Assembly: GCA_016718275.1 (NCBI GenBank)
Contig: JADKEA010000006.1
Span: 214,425-278,424, forward strand
From: Candidatus Villigracilis affinis
Lineage (GTDB): Bacteria; Chloroflexota; Anaerolineae; Anaerolineales; Villigracilaceae
Direction: 5' to 3'
Length of the DNA stretch: 64,000 nt
A program made the translations under genes and the position numbers. Below the pieces are notes generated by a model that was given only the letters and a program-made list of their open reading frames with translations, was not told the origin of the DNA and ran no database searches. Positions 42,841-51,213 of the stretch are shown here, one piece after another (within the stretch, counting starts at the first letter, position 1; every line of letters starts with the position of its first letter).

Positions 42841-43272
42841 TTACTTGACTGTAATCGGGAGTTTCATATTCGCTTCGTAATGGCCTGGGGTATGGCAGGC
42901 AAGTTCCAACGCACCTGCCGGCGCGGTTTCTGTAAAGGAAAAATCCAATGTAGCAGTTACACCCGGCTGCAGTTTTTCCGTCGCGATCATTGCCAAAGCC
43001 ATCTGATCCATTTCTCCCATGTCCATTCCCATCCCCATCTCGTCGGCAGTCAATGGAGGCATGATCATAAATTCATGCTCAACGGTACCTGCATTGGTTA
43101 CGATAAAACGATATGGAACGCCGGATTCAAAATCAGTTAAAGATGATTCGATTCCAAATTCAGTCAAGTTGATCTGAACCTCGATCGAATCCCTGACTTT
43201 CTGCCCACTACAGGCGGTGAGCAGAAACCCTGTAACTAGTAAAACTATTAATACTTTCTTAAATACAAACAT
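42841..43272 (-). CDS. Cupredoxin-like copper-binding lipoprotein
   Basis: About 143 residues. Signal peptide ending in lipobox LTACSG (about 16-21), then a cupredoxin fold. Candidate type-1 copper ligands are present: His in VEHEFMIMPP, and Cys, His and Met in LACHTPGHYEANM, in the usual order. Between them is a Met-rich insert (ADEMGMGMDMGEMDQMALAM) that could hold extra Cu(I). The ATG at 43272 with AGGAG is preferred to a long unlikely N-terminal extension. It is probably an outer-face electron carrier or copper store. Confidence 0.85.
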   Translation of the reverse strand: MFVFKKVLIVLLVTGFLLTACSGQKVRDSIEVQINLTEFGIESSLTDFESGVPYRFIVTNAGTVEHEFMIMPPLTADEMGMGMDMGEMDQMALAMIATEKLQPGVTATLDFSFTETAPAGALELACHTPGHYEANMKLPITVK

Positions 43273-43824
43273 CTCTTCTCCTATAAATTTAAGTTTTATT
43301 TCAACGCAAGTGTAGACAATTCGCGTTGAAATTTCGAGAGCCAAATATCGCATACGAAAATAAGCAATATTGCCTACCCATCCTAGAGAACCTGAATCGT
43401 CCATCGAACATCCAATGCCCTCTGAATCGCAGGGAACTTCAGTTCCCCACCGAGTTGTCCTTCCTGGCTTACACAACTTTAACAACAAGATTGTCAACGG
43501 CGAGGAATGGTTGTATGAGATGCAGATCTTTACATCGTTGGCCATCTATATGCAGGGTATATGAACCTCTTGAGCATCTGCAAGGCAATAATGCATTGAA
43601 AACCAATGGTCTGGTCATTGGCTCGCCAGCTTTCCAAATTTCCGCCAATGGCGTAAATACTCCATCGACGAAAGCCCCGCACGATTGCAGACTTGGCGGG
43701 AAGTGATGAGATCCAGTCACCGCATCCAGCAGAGTCGCTGCAATATCGTCCGAAGGTCATTGTGGGGTAATTCTTGTGATGTAGTGAATGTAACTTAGCC
43801 GGGCTACCGAGCTCTTTATTTTGA
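43273..43824. other. 552-bp stretch without a recognisable gene
   Basis: Several overlapping frames of up to about 125 codons exist on both strands, but none has a clear ribosome site, hydrophobic signal or known domain. It could be the remains of a decayed gene between the cupredoxin and ABC-2 operons. Confidence 0.5.
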
Positions 43825-45387
43825 TTAATTTCTCAACTGCCGTGACCTTCCAAAGACGGCAAAGGCGATCAATGCAATTGAAAAGGGGATGAAAAACTGC
43901 GGATACCCGTTGCTGTGCGAGCCGATGAAATCCAACCCAGGGACTTTGTTGAGCGGGCCAAGATACCAGATGACCATGTACAGAATTTCAAAGAGTTTGC
44001 TGGTTCCACTCCACACGCCTGAGGCCAATGCTAATGATGGAATGAATAACGCACCAGAACGCAAAGCCAGAAGGCCGACGGTGTCACCGTCAATCCCAAA
44101 TCTCAACGCTGCGCCGCTTGCCATGATGAGCGTGACGATGAAGCCAGCGATCCATTGCGCGGGGAGTTGACGCATGAGCGGGGACGCGGAGGAGAAGGTC
44201 AACTGCTGGACGTTGTTGTGAACTTCACGGTTGCCGATGGCTGACCAAATTAAGATGGGCCAGATCCATGCCAAGGGCAGAACGATCTCACGCGTGGTCG
44301 CGGATGGATTCGCGAAGCAGGCGATGATGAGTCCCGCGGCGGCGATGTACCACCACCAGCGTTGACCTTTGAGCAGAAGTTTTAATTCAGCAACGAGGAC
44401 TCTTGAGAAACTGAATCCATTCGCGGCGGCGTTGAGAGGAGTCAGACGGGGCGTGGGTAATGCTTGAGATGTTGAACCAATTTCGGGCGCAGAAGGTGAG
44501 GCGGTGCTTTTTATCCTCTTGGGTTTTGCGCGCGAGGGATCGAATCTATCGAAGAAGATCGCGGCGAGCAACGTCAAAAGAATGGCGAGGCCGATGAAGG
44601 CGAAGCGGGTGGCGATGATGGCGGGAGTCCATTCGATGCCTGTCCAGGTGAAGGTGCCGATGATGGGCGTGTCCATGCCGCCGAGCATGAAACTGCCGCC
44701 ATAATCGGGAAAGACTTTAATCACTTCTTCCGCCATGTCGGCTTTGAGCAGGGCGAGACCCATCGGTTCGATGGCTGGGTAGGTGTTGATGAAATCCTGC
44801 TCCATGATGAACGGGAGCATCATGATGAAGCCGAAAAAATAAACGATGTTGCCGAAGCCGCCCGATAAAAATGGGATGGCTTCAAAGAGCACGGCCACTG
44901 CGGCGACGAGCGCCATGAGCGGCATGACGATGAACACAAATGGCAGCAGGTATGCGCTGAGGTTGACTTGCATGCTTTCGCCGCTGAGGAATTGAATGAC
45001 GATGCCGAAGATGGCGAGGATGACGACCATCAGCATTAAGACGGCGAAGTTGCTGATCCATTTGCCGAGCGTGTACAGCGGACGGGTCATGGGCGTGGTG
45101 GCCATGATCTGCCCCACGCCTGTTTCGCGGTCACGCGCGACGGAGCCTTTGACGAGATAGAAACCGAACCAGCCGATGAAGAAGGTTGCGATGATCGACA
45201 TCATGCCGCCGACCCATGCGGAGTTGAACTCGCCGCGATAATCGCCAAGCTGCAAACGGACATTGCCAACGGCGGTTTGATAACCAAGCAAGGACGCCAG
45301 CCCAAGCATGACGAGAAAACTATAACGGCGCACGCGCTCTAAAAAATCGGCGCGGGCTAAATGATAGATGACGCGCGATGATTTCAT
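43825..45387 (-). CDS. ABC-2-type exporter permease
   Basis: 520 residues with about 12 TM helices in two halves joined by a polar linker (about 280-325, rich in Ser/Pro/Lys). The N-terminal half begins HLARADFLERVRRYSFLVML and contains an RDRETGVGQIMATTPMTRP loop typical of ABC-2 permeases of the GldF/NosY kind. It overlaps the ATPase gene by four bases (ATGA) and forms a complete exporter with it. Substrate unknown. Confidence 0.88.
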   Translation of the reverse strand: MKSSRVIYHLARADFLERVRRYSFLVMLGLASLLGYQTAVGNVRLQLGDYRGEFNSAWVGGMMSIIATFFIGWFGFYLVKGSVARDRETGVGQIMATTPMTRPLYTLGKWISNFAVLMLMVVILAIFGIVIQFLSGESMQVNLSAYLLPFVFIVMPLMALVAAVAVLFEAIPFLSGGFGNIVYFFGFIMMLPFIMEQDFINTYPAIEPMGLALLKADMAEEVIKVFPDYGGSFMLGGMDTPIIGTFTWTGIEWTPAIIATRFAFIGLAILLTLLAAIFFDRFDPSRAKPKRIKSTASPSAPEIGSTSQALPTPRLTPLNAAANGFSFSRVLVAELKLLLKGQRWWWYIAAAGLIIACFANPSATTREIVLPLAWIWPILIWSAIGNREVHNNVQQLTFSSASPLMRQLPAQWIAGFIVTLIMASGAALRFGIDGDTVGLLALRSGALFIPSLALASGVWSGTSKLFEILYMVIWYLGPLNKVPGLDFIGSHSNGYPQFFIPFSIALIAFAVFGRSRQLRN

Positions 45388-46253
45388 TGTTTACCGCCGA
45401 TGAAATAGAGATATGCGTCTTCAAGATTTGGCGAGGTATTCTCTGCCTGTGCTTCGGGTTTCTCCGCGCTGACCACGCGCACTTGAACGCCGTCGCTTCT
45501 GCGGATGGTTCCGCTGACGATGTGCTTTTGCTTGAGCGCGGGCAGGTCGTCGCTTTGAACTGTCCACTCCCAAACTTTATTTTCAAGTTCTTTGAGAAGA
45601 TTTTCGGGCGCGTCCTCGCGCAAGAGTTGACCTTTGTTGACGAGCGCAATGTGCGTGGCGGTTGCTTCCACATCGGAAACGATGTGAGTTGAAAGAATCA
45701 CAATGCGCTCGCCAGATAGATCCGAAAGCAAATTACGGAAGCGCACACGTTCCTCAGGGTCGAGCCCCACGGTGGGTTCATCTACGATGAGCAATTGCGG
45801 ATCGTTGAGTAAGGCTTGTGCGATTCCCACGCGCTGCTTCATGCCGCCCGAATATCCGCCCAGCGGACGTTTCGCGGCTTCAACAAGATTCACAAGCTGC
45901 AGAAGTTCGTCGATGCGTTTCTTTGCGGATGCGGCATCCAGCCCTTTGATGGCTGCCATGTATTCGAGAAATTCCACGGCGTTGAGGTTGGGGTACACGC
46001 CGAAATCCTGCGGAAGATATCCGAGCACGTCGCGCAATGTGTCGGGGCTTTTCACAACGTCTGTGCCGTTCCATGTGATCGTGCCGTCTGTGGGTTTGGT
46101 GATGGTGGCGAGCATGCGCATGAATGTGGATTTGCCCGCGCCGTTCGGGCCGAGCAATCCTAAAATGCCAGGTTTGATTTCAAGGGAAAAATCTTTCAGT
46201 CCCCAAAATCCGCGTTTGTATTCTTTGCCGAGCTTGTTGATAGTAAGTTGCAT
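45384..46253 (-). CDS. ABC-2 exporter ATP-binding protein
   Basis: About 289 residues. Walker A GPNGAGKST, Q-loop YLPQDFG, signature YSGGMKQRVGIAQAL, Walker B LLIVDEPTVGLDP and switch His in LSTHIVSD. A C-terminal extension of about 70 residues is of the DrrA/CcmA type. The ATG at 46253 with GGAG upstream is chosen over a TTG four codons earlier. It is the first gene of the two-gene operon with the permease. Confidence 0.93.
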   Translation of the reverse strand: MQLTINKLGKEYKRGFWGLKDFSLEIKPGILGLLGPNGAGKSTFMRMLATITKPTDGTITWNGTDVVKSPDTLRDVLGYLPQDFGVYPNLNAVEFLEYMAAIKGLDAASAKKRIDELLQLVNLVEAAKRPLGGYSGGMKQRVGIAQALLNDPQLLIVDEPTVGLDPEERVRFRNLLSDLSGERIVILSTHIVSDVEATATHIALVNKGQLLREDAPENLLKELENKVWEWTVQSDDLPALKQKHIVSGTIRRSDGVQVRVVSAEKPEAQAENTSPNLEDAYLYFIGGKQ

Positions 46254-46427
46254 AATGGTCTCCAATAATTCAGCGATTTCAAAATGGCAGTCTGTTTACG
46301 AGGCTTGTAATAGATTGGTTGTATTGATTTTAAATGATTTCTGATTCGCTGATACTATCCGCCTGGCTAGTTCAAGACTCTCTTCACGGACAGGGATTTC
46401 TTTTTGCTTTTCAATACAATTGATCTT

Positions 46428-47354
46428 ATGAAACCTACACAACGCCCCTACCAAACCGAAGAAGACTACTGGTGCATCCGCGAGTTCCTGCGCGAGGTGT
46501 CGCTTCACAATAACCGCCATGACTTTTCATGGTCGCTGTTACGCTGGGACTACTGGCGCTGGCATGTCAACGAGAACATCTTCCACATGAAGCTCGAAGA
46601 TGTCGTCACGCTTTGGGAGTTGAACGGGCAGATCGTCGCGATGGTCAACCCCGATGGTGATAACGAAGCGTTCTTCCAAATTCATCCCGCGTTCCAGGAT
46701 CAAGTATCCATGTCCGAGATGCTGGATGTCGCCGAGGCGAAACTTCCCAAAACGAAAGAGGACGGCAAAAAGGAATTGATCGTGTGGGTGAATGCGGCGG
46801 ATGACGCAACAAAAGGACTCTTCACCGAACGCGGATACGTCCGCTCGAAGTTTCTCGCCGAACACATGCGCCGCCGCTTCTTTTCCGACCCCATACATGA
46901 TTCTGCTCCGAAAAGCGGATACTCCGTCCGTGCCCTGGGCGATGAGAACGAATTACCCGCGCGCAGTTGGCTCTCGTGGAAGGCGTTCCATCCCAATGAG
47001 CCCGACGAAAAATATGAAGGCTGGGAATGGTACAGGAATGTGCAACGCGTTCCGCTCTACCGCCGCGACCTCGATATCGTCGCTGTTGCCGAAGACGGCG
47101 AACTCGCCGCGTTCTGCACGGTCTGGTTCGACGATGTGACCCGCACCGCGGTCTTCGAACCCGTGGGCACACATCCGAATCACCAAAAGCGCGGACTCGG
47201 CAAAGCCGTCATGAGCGAAGGTCTGCGCCGCGCAGAAAGACTCGGCGCGACACTGGCAACCGTCAGCTCGTATGGCAAAGCCGCACACGCGTTGTATGAA
47301 TCAATGGGATTTACAGAATTTGATTTATTGGAACCGTGGATCAAGGAGTGGTAA
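46428..47354 (+). CDS. GNAT-family N-acetyltransferase, two GNAT-like halves
   Basis: About 308 residues. The C-terminal half (about 160-308) has the acetyl-CoA motif GTHPNHQKRGLGKAVM and a following LGATLATVSSYGKAAHALYE. The N-terminal half looks like a degenerate second GNAT unit (EEDYWCIREFLREVSL, ELIVWVNAADDATKGLF). The ATG at 46428 is chosen over a TTG eight codons earlier. It stands divergent to the ABC-2 operon; acceptor unknown. Confidence 0.85.
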   Translation: MKPTQRPYQTEEDYWCIREFLREVSLHNNRHDFSWSLLRWDYWRWHVNENIFHMKLEDVVTLWELNGQIVAMVNPDGDNEAFFQIHPAFQDQVSMSEMLDVAEAKLPKTKEDGKKELIVWVNAADDATKGLFTERGYVRSKFLAEHMRRRFFSDPIHDSAPKSGYSVRALGDENELPARSWLSWKAFHPNEPDEKYEGWEWYRNVQRVPLYRRDLDIVAVAEDGELAAFCTVWFDDVTRTAVFEPVGTHPNHQKRGLGKAVMSEGLRRAERLGATLATVSSYGKAAHALYESMGFTEFDLLEPWIKEW

Positions 47355-47372
47355 ATACATTGGAAAACGAAA

Positions 47373-47933
47373 ATGCCTGAGACCATCGAAACCATTCTAA
47401 GCCGTAGAAGCATTCGCCGCTTCACACCTGAGCCAGTGGAGCATGAATCATTGATCACATTGTTGAAGGCGGCGATGGCGGCTCCCACTGCGTGCAACTC
47501 CCAACCGTGGGAGTTCATCGTGGTGACGGAACCTGAGGTGCTTGACCAGATCCGCGCGAAGTTCTTATTTGCGAGATACAATGCCCCCGCCGCGATCGTA
47601 GTGTGTGGCAACCCAGATATTGCCAACAACGTGGAAGGACGCAGACATTGGGAGCAGGATTGCAGTGCCGCCACTGAGAACATCCTGCTTGCGGCGGCGG
47701 GACTGGGACTCGGCGCAGTGTGGATCGGCGTCCATCCATACCCAAGCAAGATCAAGCCCGTCGCCGAAGTGCTGGGCATCCCTGAAAATGTCATACCGTT
47801 GTGCATGGTCTATGTCGGTCATCCTGATGAGACAAAACCACCAAGCAATCGATATAATGAGCACAGGGTCTATTGGCAATGCTACGAGCCGCGCAAACGC
47901 AAGGCAAAGATAAAGAACGCAAAATATACTTGA
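47373..47933 (+). CDS. Nitroreductase-family flavoprotein
   Basis: 186-residue FMN-dependent NAD(P)H oxidoreductase. FMN-binding N-terminal ILSRRSIRRFTPEPVE, APTACNSQPWEFIVV, and the C-terminal AAAGLGLGAVWIGVHP are standard. Reduces nitro or quinone-like compounds in most relatives; the natural substrate is unclear. It is 18 bases after the GNAT gene and 12 before the transglutaminase-like gene, so likely the same transcript. The C-terminal tail is basic (EPRKRKAKIKNAK). Confidence 0.9.
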   Translation: MPETIETILSRRSIRRFTPEPVEHESLITLLKAAMAAPTACNSQPWEFIVVTEPEVLDQIRAKFLFARYNAPAAIVVCGNPDIANNVEGRRHWEQDCSAATENILLAAAGLGLGAVWIGVHPYPSKIKPVAEVLGIPENVIPLCMVYVGHPDETKPPSNRYNEHRVYWQCYEPRKRKAKIKNAKYT

Positions 47934-47945
47934 TATGGAGGCACC

Positions 47946-48824
47946 ATGAACCCAACACTGACCTACTTCACCCAACAAGGTCTGATATCTGACCCTGGGA
48001 AACATGTCTCTCTCTTCGATAACCTCCCCACATCCATCCCTGACCTGGTCAAACTCGTGCAGGGAGTCACCATCCATGTGTTTTGGACGGAGCGCTACGG
48101 TTTCACCCCTCCGCCTGAACGCATGGCTGAACTGCAACTGCGCACGATGGAAAAACGCCTCGCACGCACACTGGAACTTGATCCTCGTCCGTTGACCGAA
48201 TCTCGTCCCATCGATAAGAAACTGATTGGCAATTGCCGCGACCATTCGTTATTGCTTGTCTCCATGCTTCGCCATCAGGGAATCCCTGCGCGCGCTCGTT
48301 GCGGTTTCGCCGCCTACTTCATGCCCGATCATTTCGAAGATCATTGGGTAGTCGAGTATTGGAACACGGAACAGAACCGCTGGGTGATGGTGGATGCACA
48401 ACTTGACGAACTGCAACAAGACGCATTGAAGATCAACTTCGATGTATTGGATGTACCGCGCGACCAATTCATCGTCGGCGGGAAGGCATGGCAGATGTGC
48501 CGCACTGGCGAACAAGACCCCGATAAGTTCGGCATCTTCGATATGCACGGACTCGGCTTCGTGCGCGGTGACTTTGTCCGCGATGTGGCATCGCTCAACA
48601 AAATGGAACTGCTCCCGTGGGATTGCTGGGGCGTAATCCTCAACGAATCGCTCGACAACCCCGTTGACCTTGCCGCTCTCGATGAAGTCGCCGCGTTGAC
48701 TGCAAACGACGTGCCCGACTTTGAAGCCGTCCGCACGCGTTACGAATCCGATCCGCGCCTGCACATGAACGGCAAACTGCTCAGTTACGTCAACGGTGGC
48801 ATGGTCGAAGTAAACATCCCCTGA
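47946..48824 (+). CDS. Transglutaminase-like domain protein
   Basis: 292 residues, cytosolic. The Cys-His-Asp triad of the transglutaminase/protease-like fold is visible: Cys in LIGNCRDHSLLLVSML, His in FEDHWVVEYWN and Asp in RWVMVDAQLDE, near residues 99, 139 and 153. Members are usually peptidases or of unknown reaction. A GGAGG site precedes the ATG. It is followed at once by the first copy of the bipartite terminator element. Confidence 0.88.
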   Translation: MNPTLTYFTQQGLISDPGKHVSLFDNLPTSIPDLVKLVQGVTIHVFWTERYGFTPPPERMAELQLRTMEKRLARTLELDPRPLTESRPIDKKLIGNCRDHSLLLVSMLRHQGIPARARCGFAAYFMPDHFEDHWVVEYWNTEQNRWVMVDAQLDELQQDALKINFDVLDVPRDQFIVGGKAWQMCRTGEQDPDKFGIFDMHGLGFVRGDFVRDVASLNKMELLPWDCWGVILNESLDNPVDLAALDEVAALTANDVPDFEAVRTRYESDPRLHMNGKLLSYVNGGMVEVNIP

Positions 48825-48831
48825 TCACGAC

Positions 48832-48884
48832 CTGTCCATCTGGATAGTGAAGACTCCCCCAGCGACGGGGGAGTCTTTTGTTTT
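48832..48884 (+). terminator. Bipartite terminator repeat, copy A
   Basis: Small stem CTGTCC (48832-48837)/GGATAG (48842-48847), then an 11-bp stem AAGACTCCCCC (48850-48860)/GGGGGAGTCTT (48867-48877), loop AGCGAC, and T run. It follows the transglutaminase-like gene. Confidence 0.88.
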
Positions 48885-48932
48885 CAAAGGCTATGATACA
48901 AGTAACAAAGCCTTCAATTCAGGAGAATAATA

Positions 48933-49031
48933 ATGGAAAACAATTTTGTAGATTGGAAACGTGTCGGCATCTTTATCCCGTTTGTGTTTGGCATCGTCTG
49001 GGGTTACGGCATGCACCGATCATCTAAGTAG
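48933..49031 (+). CDS. Possible 32-residue membrane peptide
   Basis: AGGAG lies seven bases before the ATG; the product MENNFVDWKRVGIFIPFVFG onward has one hydrophobic helix. It may be an independent small membrane protein, or the region may simply be the disrupted front of the following esterase gene, whose likely start (ATG 49011) lies inside it. Confidence 0.35.
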   Translation: MENNFVDWKRVGIFIPFVFGIVWGYGMHRSSK

Positions 49032-49082
49032 GTTCATCGCCATTCCTAATTCTTTATTACTAACGTTTATCTTCGTGCTTAG

Positions 49083-50162
49083 CGCCGCACTCCCATCGCC
49101 ACTGCGATACAACCGACACAGATCGTAAGCACTCCAACAATTACTGCCCCAACGGAAGTCTTTCAGCCCATAAACACGATTAAGATTTCTGCTCCTTCTC
49201 TGAAAAACAATCTTGTTGGTGAAGCCGCAGAAAGGACAATCCAAGTCTACTTACCGCCTTCCTACGGCATTCAAGGCAATCGCTTTCCAGTGGTCTATTA
49301 TCTGCCCGGCTATGGCGACAGCGGCATGATCGGTTTTAACCTTCCAGACAGCATGGATAGATTGGTCAACGATGGAAAAGTGAATGAAATGATCATCGTT
49401 GTGGTCAATGGGACGAATAAACTCGGCGGTAGTTTTTATGCCAATTCACCTGTAACAGGCAACTGGGAGGATTTCATCGCCCAGGATGTAGTCGGCTATG
49501 TGGATGGTCACTTTCGCACTCTGGCACAGGCTGAATCGCGCGGCATTACGGGCCACTCGATGGGCGGCTTCGGTGCGTTGAACATTGCCATGCATCGCCC
49601 CGATGTGTTTGGCGCGGTATACAGCATGAGTCCTGGCTTGTTCGACGAGAATGGATTGACTGAATCGCAGATGTTCGAGAGCGAGAGACTGATTCAGAGT
49701 TTCATCAAATTTGAAGAAAAGCTATCAGCCCTCCCGTTGGAAGAGGCGGGAACGAAAATGCTTCCCTCACCGCAGGAGTTCGCGCTCTTCTACGGCTTCG
49801 CATTCGCACCCAATCCTGACCGGCATCCGCCTTATTTTGATTATCCATTCACAGAAGTAGATGGCAAGTTGGTACGCAATGATGAGATTTGGAAAAAATG
49901 GGAGAGCGGCTTTGGGGTCATCGCCGATGAAGTCATACTATACAAGGTCAACGTCCTCACACTCACAGGCATCGTTGTGGATTACGGCGAATACGATGAG
50001 TACAACTGGATACCCAAAGGCTGCATCTATTTCGGTGAACAACTTACCGCGGCGGGCATTCCTGTGGAAGTGGAAGCCTACAGCGGCTCGCATCAAAGCG
50101 TGCTCGGAGAAGCATTCGAGATTACATGCTTCCGTTTTTTCGGCGTATTGAAGTTCGAGTAA
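49083..50162 (+). CDS. Esterase D/feruloyl-esterase-like lipoprotein, frame-disrupted at the N-terminus
   Basis: The main frame (first usable start GTG 49290) encodes an alpha/beta-hydrolase of the putative-esterase family: VYYLPGYGDSG, nucleophile Ser in GITGHSMGGFGALN, and a late His in SGSHQSVLGEAF. The same frame is open back to 49083 and contains a Thr/Pro-rich linker (VSTPTITAPTEVFQP) and family N-terminal strands (RTIQVYLPPSYG). Just upstream, another frame gives MHRSSK, then RFIAIPNSLLLTFIFVLSA, a lipoprotein signal whose Cys would come from a missing T near 49086. So the gene probably begins at 49011 and carries two one-base errors. An exported lipoprotein esterase is inferred. Confidence 0.65.
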   Translation, partial: RRTPIATAIQPTQIVSTPTITAPTEVFQPINTIKISAPSLKNNLVGEAAERTIQVYLPPSYGIQGNRFPVVYYLPGYGDSGMIGFNLPDSMDRLVNDGKVNEMIIVVVNGTNKLGGSFYANSPVTGNWEDFIAQDVVGYVDGHFRTLAQAESRGITGHSMGGFGALNIAMHRPDVFGAVYSMSPGLFDENGLTESQMFESERLIQSFIKFEEKLSALPLEEAGTKMLPSPQEFALFYGFAFAPNPDRHPPYFDYPFTEVDGKLVRNDEIWKKWESGFGVIADEVILYKVNVLTLTGIVVDYGEYDEYNWIPKGCIYFGEQLTAAGIPVEVEAYSGSHQSVLGEAFEITCFRFFGVLKFE

Positions 50163-50172
50163 GGAGACAAAA

Positions 50173-50924
50173 ATGAATCGCAAACAACTCATTGTATATT
50201 TGATTTTGCTCGCAGGGTATGCACTTTCTGCTTTTGCAACCTACACCTTTTTCATGGATGAACTCGCTGCATCCATAGGCATCCTCATGCCCGATATGGG
50301 CGTCCCCGACTGGGTGTTGGGGCTTGCCAACGCAGGTAGCGTGTTTGTGCTCTACGGTTTGTTCGGGCTGGCGGGTCTTTGGTTCGCCCGCAAACTCGAA
50401 CTGCCTGGCATCTTCAGCGAAGACGGCAACTGGCGACGTTGGTTCGTCATCCCTCTTGTGCTGGGTCTGGTCTGCGGTGTCTTCATTATCGTTGGCGACC
50501 TGTTCTTCGCTCCCATCAATGGCTTTGGCAGGTTCCCCATCCGACCTTTCCCGTCTCCATTCTCGCATCCATCAGCGCGGGCATCGGTGAAGAGATCATG
50601 TTCCGTGGATTCGTCTTCGGCTTGTGGGGATTCATCCTCAACTGGCTGTTCAAACGCTTCAACGGACGCACCGTCGCTTTGTGGATCGCCAACGTCATCG
50701 CCGCGCTTGCATTTGGCGCTGGGCATCTCGGCACCATCTTCCTGCTGACAGGCGCTTCATCCTTAGCCGATCTGAATCCTGTGCTATTGGCAGAAGTTTT
50801 CATCCTCAACGGTGTCGTCGGACTCATCGTAGGCGAACGCTACATGAAAGACGGACTGGTCGCCGCGGCGGGAGTCCACTTCTGGGCGGATGTTGTCTTC
50901 CACGTGATGTGGGGACTGATGTAA
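50173..50924 (+). CDS. CPBP-family intramembrane metalloprotease-like protein, apparent frameshift
   Basis: About 250 residues when joined. The first frame (from ATG 50173, AAGGAG upstream) gives three to four TM helices up to INGFGRFP. The frame then breaks, and the correct continuation one base out gives HPTFPVSILASISAGIGEEI, the CPBP motif EEIMFRGFVFG, FGAGHLGTIF and VHFWADVVFHV. Adding one C to the CCCC run at 50535-50538 restores the gene. CPBP proteins cleave prenylated or membrane substrates or confer bacteriocin immunity; the Glu-Glu-x3-Arg and His motifs here are complete. Confidence 0.75.
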
Positions 50925-50942
50925 AGTTGGCTACTCATATGA

Positions 50943-50979
50943 AAAAAAAGACTCCCCCAGCGCTGAGGGAGTCTTTTTT
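50943..50979. terminator. Bipartite-family terminator, copy B (stem only), bidirectional
   Basis: GACTCCC (50950-50956)/GGGAGTC (50967-50973) flanked by an A run on the left and a T run on the right, so it can end transcripts from both sides: the CPBP gene on + and the 47-residue membrane peptide on -. The small CTGTCC stem is absent. Confidence 0.8.
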
Positions 50980-50983
50980 ACTT

Positions 50984-51127
50984 CTATCCTCCGTGCAGTT
51001 GCCTGATGACTTCCAACCCGTCTACGTTGTTGATGATGATATGCGTGGTCGCCATCAGGGCGAGAATGACTACTACCCAGATCACTATCTTCACGGTCTT
51101 CTTTTTGTTATCAACTTTTTGTTCCAT
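50984..51127 (-). CDS. 47-residue single-TM peptide
   Basis: AGAGGAG precedes the ATG at 51127. The product has a basic N-terminus (MEQKVDNKKKTVK), one TM helix (IVIWVVVILALMATTHIII) and a short outer tail (NNVDGLEVIRQLHGG). No family recognised. It lies 86 bases after the ABC permease gene on the same strand and ends at the bidirectional terminator. Coding evidence is the ribosome site and clean TM topology. Confidence 0.6.
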   Translation of the reverse strand: MEQKVDNKKKTVKIVIWVVVILALMATTHIIINNVDGLEVIRQLHGG

Positions 51128-51213
51128 TTTATATCTCCTCTTATTATTTTTTGGCATCAACCAGCTTGCTGGTTGATGGAACGGGAGCAAGCTCCCTGAC
51201 TCCAAAATAGAAA

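Noticed and set aside
42553..43140. Plus-strand frame of 195 codons across the cupredoxin gene
   Set aside because: Overlaps antisense to a clear cupredoxin and has a Cys/Arg-rich, domainless translation.
43326..43760. Transposase remnant in the gene-poor stretch
   Set aside because: No DDE or HUH motif, terminal repeats or target duplication could be recognised.
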